64,000 nucleotides of DNA, taken from Pseudoalteromonas galatheae. Lineage in GTDB: Bacteria > Pseudomonadota > Gammaproteobacteria > Enterobacterales > Alteromonadaceae. The stretch's first letter is position 1, and the number at the start of each line of letters is the position of its first letter. Position numbers and translations under genes: made by a program. The stretch lies in assembly GCF_005886105.2 (NCBI RefSeq), contig NZ_PNCO02000001.1, positions 744,001-808,000 on the forward strand, read 5' to 3'. Shown here piece by piece: positions 62,601 to 64,000 of this stretch. The notes beneath the pieces are model-generated. The model was not told the DNA's origin, searched no databases, and saw only the letters and a list, made by a program, of their open reading frames with translations.

Positions 62601-63750
62601 AGCGCTTAAGTTGCATACTAAAATCACTTCTTAATACGCGTTGCCACAATAAAAATGCGAAGTCCTGTTGACAAAATCGGTCTGCGGATAGCTGTTTTAT
62701 CAGAGTGAAGCGAACGGCATTTTCACTCTCTTGTTCAAACCGCTTGGTTATTAAATCTTGTGCAAATGCCGTAGGGTAAAACTCGACAAGCTCTAAAGTG
62801 ACTTGTCGCACTCTTGGCAATGTGTGCTCACTCAGCGCACGAAGCATATTGAAATCTTTTTCAGTGAGCTTTGATTGGCTGACAATAATTTTTGGGAAAA
62901 CACTTAAAATATAAAGTATTTCCGCGTCTACTTGCTGGCTATCGTTGTTGTTCGCTTCCTCTAGTAAAGCCCACATATAGGCGCGAATAAAGGTGGGGCG
63001 CTGATGTATTAAAATCTCTAAAATGTCGACGGTTGCCTGATAGGGCATGTTGTCAGACTCAAGCAGCTCAATAAGCTTGGCGATAAGCTCTGCGTTTAAT
63101 TCTGGGTCGGCCTCATAACTATTTAACGTTGCGACCATATTAACTAGTGCACGGATCAAGCCATGACGAATGTGTTGATTCTGACTATGACCGAGTAAGC
63201 TCAAGCAAAATGGCTGCAAATCTAAGCGTTGCCAGGCATTTTCTAGCGTATCGTGGTGGGCACGTAGATAACGATTAGTTAGCGCGCCAAGTTTAGCTAT
63301 TAAAAACTTAATCTGTTGCTCTAGCGAGGCAACTTGGTGCTGATATCGAGCAACCACAGCACCTTCGTCAAACCATCGTGAAAAAGCTTTTTTATCTTGC
63401 TCTAACACCGTTTTAGTTGCGCCAAGCTCCTGAGCATAGGCGATAATATGTAGTTCTTTTTCGCTGGCAAATTCAGACTTTGCAATACGTTGAACAAATC
63501 CGGTGTGAGCAACCTCTAGCTGCAAAATTTGCTCATTTAGGGTTTCAATCTTATGCCTTAAAAAAGCGATAGATTGAAGCATAAGCCAATCGGTTTCATC
63601 CTCATTTTCAGGTCGGTTGTAGAGTAGCTCCCATGCACATAGTTCGTCGATCAGCGCACTATACTTATGCTGATATAGGTTTAACCAAAACCTTTCAGTT
63701 TCGGCAAAAAATAGGGCTTCTAATTGACTCTTTAAGGCTTTAGCGCTCAT
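59686..63750 (-). CDS. Giant protein with HEAT-like repeats and a PgsB/CapB-type (poly-gamma-glutamate synthase) ligase module
   Basis: 1354 aa, against about 390 for free PgsB/CapB. Residues 1-150 are helical coiled-coil; 160-460 hold HEAT-like helical repeats; one membrane helix lies at about 697-718. Next comes the ATP-binding motif GTRGKS (736-741) in VSIGGWGTRGKS, then KTTGCEAM, VFLWECMGLTP (about 810-819) and ITNAYPDHEDILGPT (836-850), and AEHPDNIALV. These parallel PgsB step by step, including a TM helix ahead of the P-loop. The last 300 residues have no PgsB counterpart. The start overlaps the upstream gene by 11 bases. Polymer unknown: poly-glutamate or another amide-linked chain. 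Confidence 0.8.
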   Translation of the reverse strand: MSAKALKSQLEALFFAETERFWLNLYQHKYSALIDELCAWELLYNRPENEDETDWLMLQSIAFLRHKIETLNEQILQLEVAHTGFVQRIAKSEFASEKELHIIAYAQELGATKTVLEQDKKAFSRWFDEGAVVARYQHQVASLEQQIKFLIAKLGALTNRYLRAHHDTLENAWQRLDLQPFCLSLLGHSQNQHIRHGLIRALVNMVATLNSYEADPELNAELIAKLIELLESDNMPYQATVDILEILIHQRPTFIRAYMWALLEEANNNDSQQVDAEILYILSVFPKIIVSQSKLTEKDFNMLRALSEHTLPRVRQVTLELVEFYPTAFAQDLITKRFEQESENAVRFTLIKQLSADRFCQQDFAFLLWQRVLRSDFSMQLKRLALEQSARIMLNMQLESDQTDLCFRRFIDTLNDCLSRETNIAVCRYITRAREQLSSFYHQAIIAQLNASLEAKEQSEALANWSRDELGRSLSYIAQRGQSLNASKMKTGWRIQQGYRQARRLWRVLHEIRHPSTDKRQSYSHTKAKKPSVLIHAPSCTTAEISETTVPGELLFNLAEQTSRPHLPLLDFLLSVLTNDHSKEDAKTYTPDGILTVIPPPTLWRRLKAYWTITWQFADLDHLRKGNELEQGKYLDTLNTLGFSLHFSAYGDIAKAPFPVATDIQRLYTRSGATSALLTIWSSFKEYVDAIYQNSISQLVFFVLAFISYFWTRHIYISKRIKQNRKHIPVSIGGWGTRGKSGTERLKSALFSSLALRVVSKTTGCEAMLIYSKISGEQYEIPLFRPFDKASIWEQADVLHFAKQVKADVFLWECMGLTPRYVKILVRWMKDNFATITNAYPDHEDILGPTGLDVAKEMSAFLGYNTQVFTAEQNMASVLNLAAEQKNTSLIQIHWGDGYQITPDILAKYPYAEHPDNIALVCKMAQYIGINKDYVYKETASRVIPDVGVLQQFATAKIGTISQSFINSMSANERLATIENWKRLNIVEQGKQGQIVALINNRNDRVARSQVFANILANDLHFDVVVVIGTNIDGFFKYFLTALENLLHGIFSNNDHDSLRDLLGRFRLLLSKETLIASLNTPKDTLPESAFSSIDSLQSQLNSEDETHQLILKRFEAWTIAHSILEVEDLNTKLSQTAALAEQLAKLKCTLVHDSDIKPDPLNQIIAKQALPNEHQIIVGMQNIKGAGLGYVYMWQKWQLFNQHCERLSRRSVTQTEFRNGLSRILQQEELSAIECQYLADKLELFATLPNAQSEFSQAELTQIKRKLEQQKQRLESKDSTFSHSPVTRFLNKLVESFLDAGAAVKRKKIAVQVYKDIADFRITIEKATLILSELNRSQKPGWLKLQSGKRRKK

Positions 63751-64000
63751 GTAAATCTTGCTCTAATAAATGACTTAGCTGTAACGACTCGAAAATGATT
63801 TCGTCATGCGCATAGGGGGCAAAAGCAGTTTGCTGTAAATTACCTAAACGTACTTGGAGTCCGATTTGATGTGTATTGTTAAACCAGTCTTGAGTCCAAG
63901 TTACGCTCAACCAACCAGCGGTGTCATGACTAAAGTCAAAACCCGTTTGCCAACCTAATTGAGTTAAGTATTGCCATGTTGGGTTGGGGCGGTTCTGATC
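63740..64000 (-). CDS. Unknown protein, C-terminal 86 residues only
   Basis: The gene enters from beyond base 64000 and stops with TAA at 63740-63742. The visible part has alternating-residue strands with aromatics (TAGWLSVTWTQDWF; THQIGLQVRLG), suggesting a beta barrel or beta-sandwich, then a polar helix ending LLEQDLHER. It overlaps the PgsB-like start by 11 bases, so the two are translationally coupled and probably work together. Confidence 0.75.
   Translation of the reverse strand, partial: DQNRPNPTWQYLTQLGWQTGFDFSHDTAGWLSVTWTQDWFNNTHQIGLQVRLGNLQQTAFAPYAHDEIIFESLQLSHLLEQDLHER

Noticed and set aside
63747..64000. Alternative frame for the last gene ending at the TGA in ATGA (63747)
   Set aside because: That frame has an earlier in-frame TGA; the frame ending with TAA at 63740 stays open to the window edge and reads as protein.

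Overview
The window looks like chromosome of a marine gammaproteobacterium of the Alteromonadales, most probably Pseudoalteromonas. This rests on the leuS-lptE-holA-nadD-rsfS-rlmH-mrdA-rodA housekeeping order, moderate-to-low GC, a secreted chitinase with CBM5/12 modules, TonB/PepSY iron genes and a Lrp-linked putA. The genus call is inference; no rRNA or tRNA gene is visible to anchor it.

Layout. 1-7658 (minus): cell-wall elongation and housekeeping operon. 7871-11299 (plus): PepSY membrane protein and TonB-dependent receptor, probably an iron/siderophore unit. 11434-14856 (plus): zinc-ribbon protein, Lon-like protease and membrane-anchored FKBP. 14966-21779 (minus): an envelope-stress locus of the PspA/YjfI/YjfK/YjfL type, joined by a membrane-bound aminopropyltransferase-like enzyme, a lipoprotein and a Spo0M-like protein; an inverted pair of palindromes sits upstream of yjfI-pspA. 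22072-26880: diguanylate cyclase, Hsp70-like YegD, methylglyoxal synthase, LysE exporter and a divergent CI-like/Cro-like regulator pair. 26952-32423: putA, its divergent Lrp-type regulator and an SDR. 32565-33500 (minus): a 36-codon ORF, an HTH protein and a GNAT in a tightly coupled operon. 33785-37803 (plus): hcnABC hydrogen cyanide synthase behind an ANR/FNR-type box, then an S66 peptidase.

37804-40198 is a repeat-rich accessory island with a frameshifted REP-associated transposase (RAYT), duplicated copies of its 5' leader, and a small NTF2-like gene. 40199-46899 (plus): Crp-like regulator, hydroxylaminobenzene-mutase-like protein, a probable Zur-controlled MerC/DUF1826 pair, a lipoprotein nuclease/phosphatase, DUF2207 and DUF808 membrane proteins. 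47163-52967: esterase, DUF2306/AraC divergent pair, an unknown secreted protein and a YcaD-like MFS transporter. 53318-55870: GH18 chitinase. 56542-57212 holds a 53-aa peptide with a Gly-Gly leader and, just upstream, a decayed paralogue of it. 57226-64000: CDP-glycerol transferase-like protein, nitronate monooxygenase-like protein, a 59-aa two-helix protein, and a 1354-aa protein that embeds a PgsB/CapB (poly-gamma-glutamate synthase) ATP-ligase module behind HEAT-like repeats, overlapped by an upstream gene that runs off the window.

The points most worth follow-up are the giant PgsB/CapB fusion, the GG-leader peptide with its pseudogene twin, the PspA/polyamine-type operon with its paired operator, and the anaerobically wired hcn operon.
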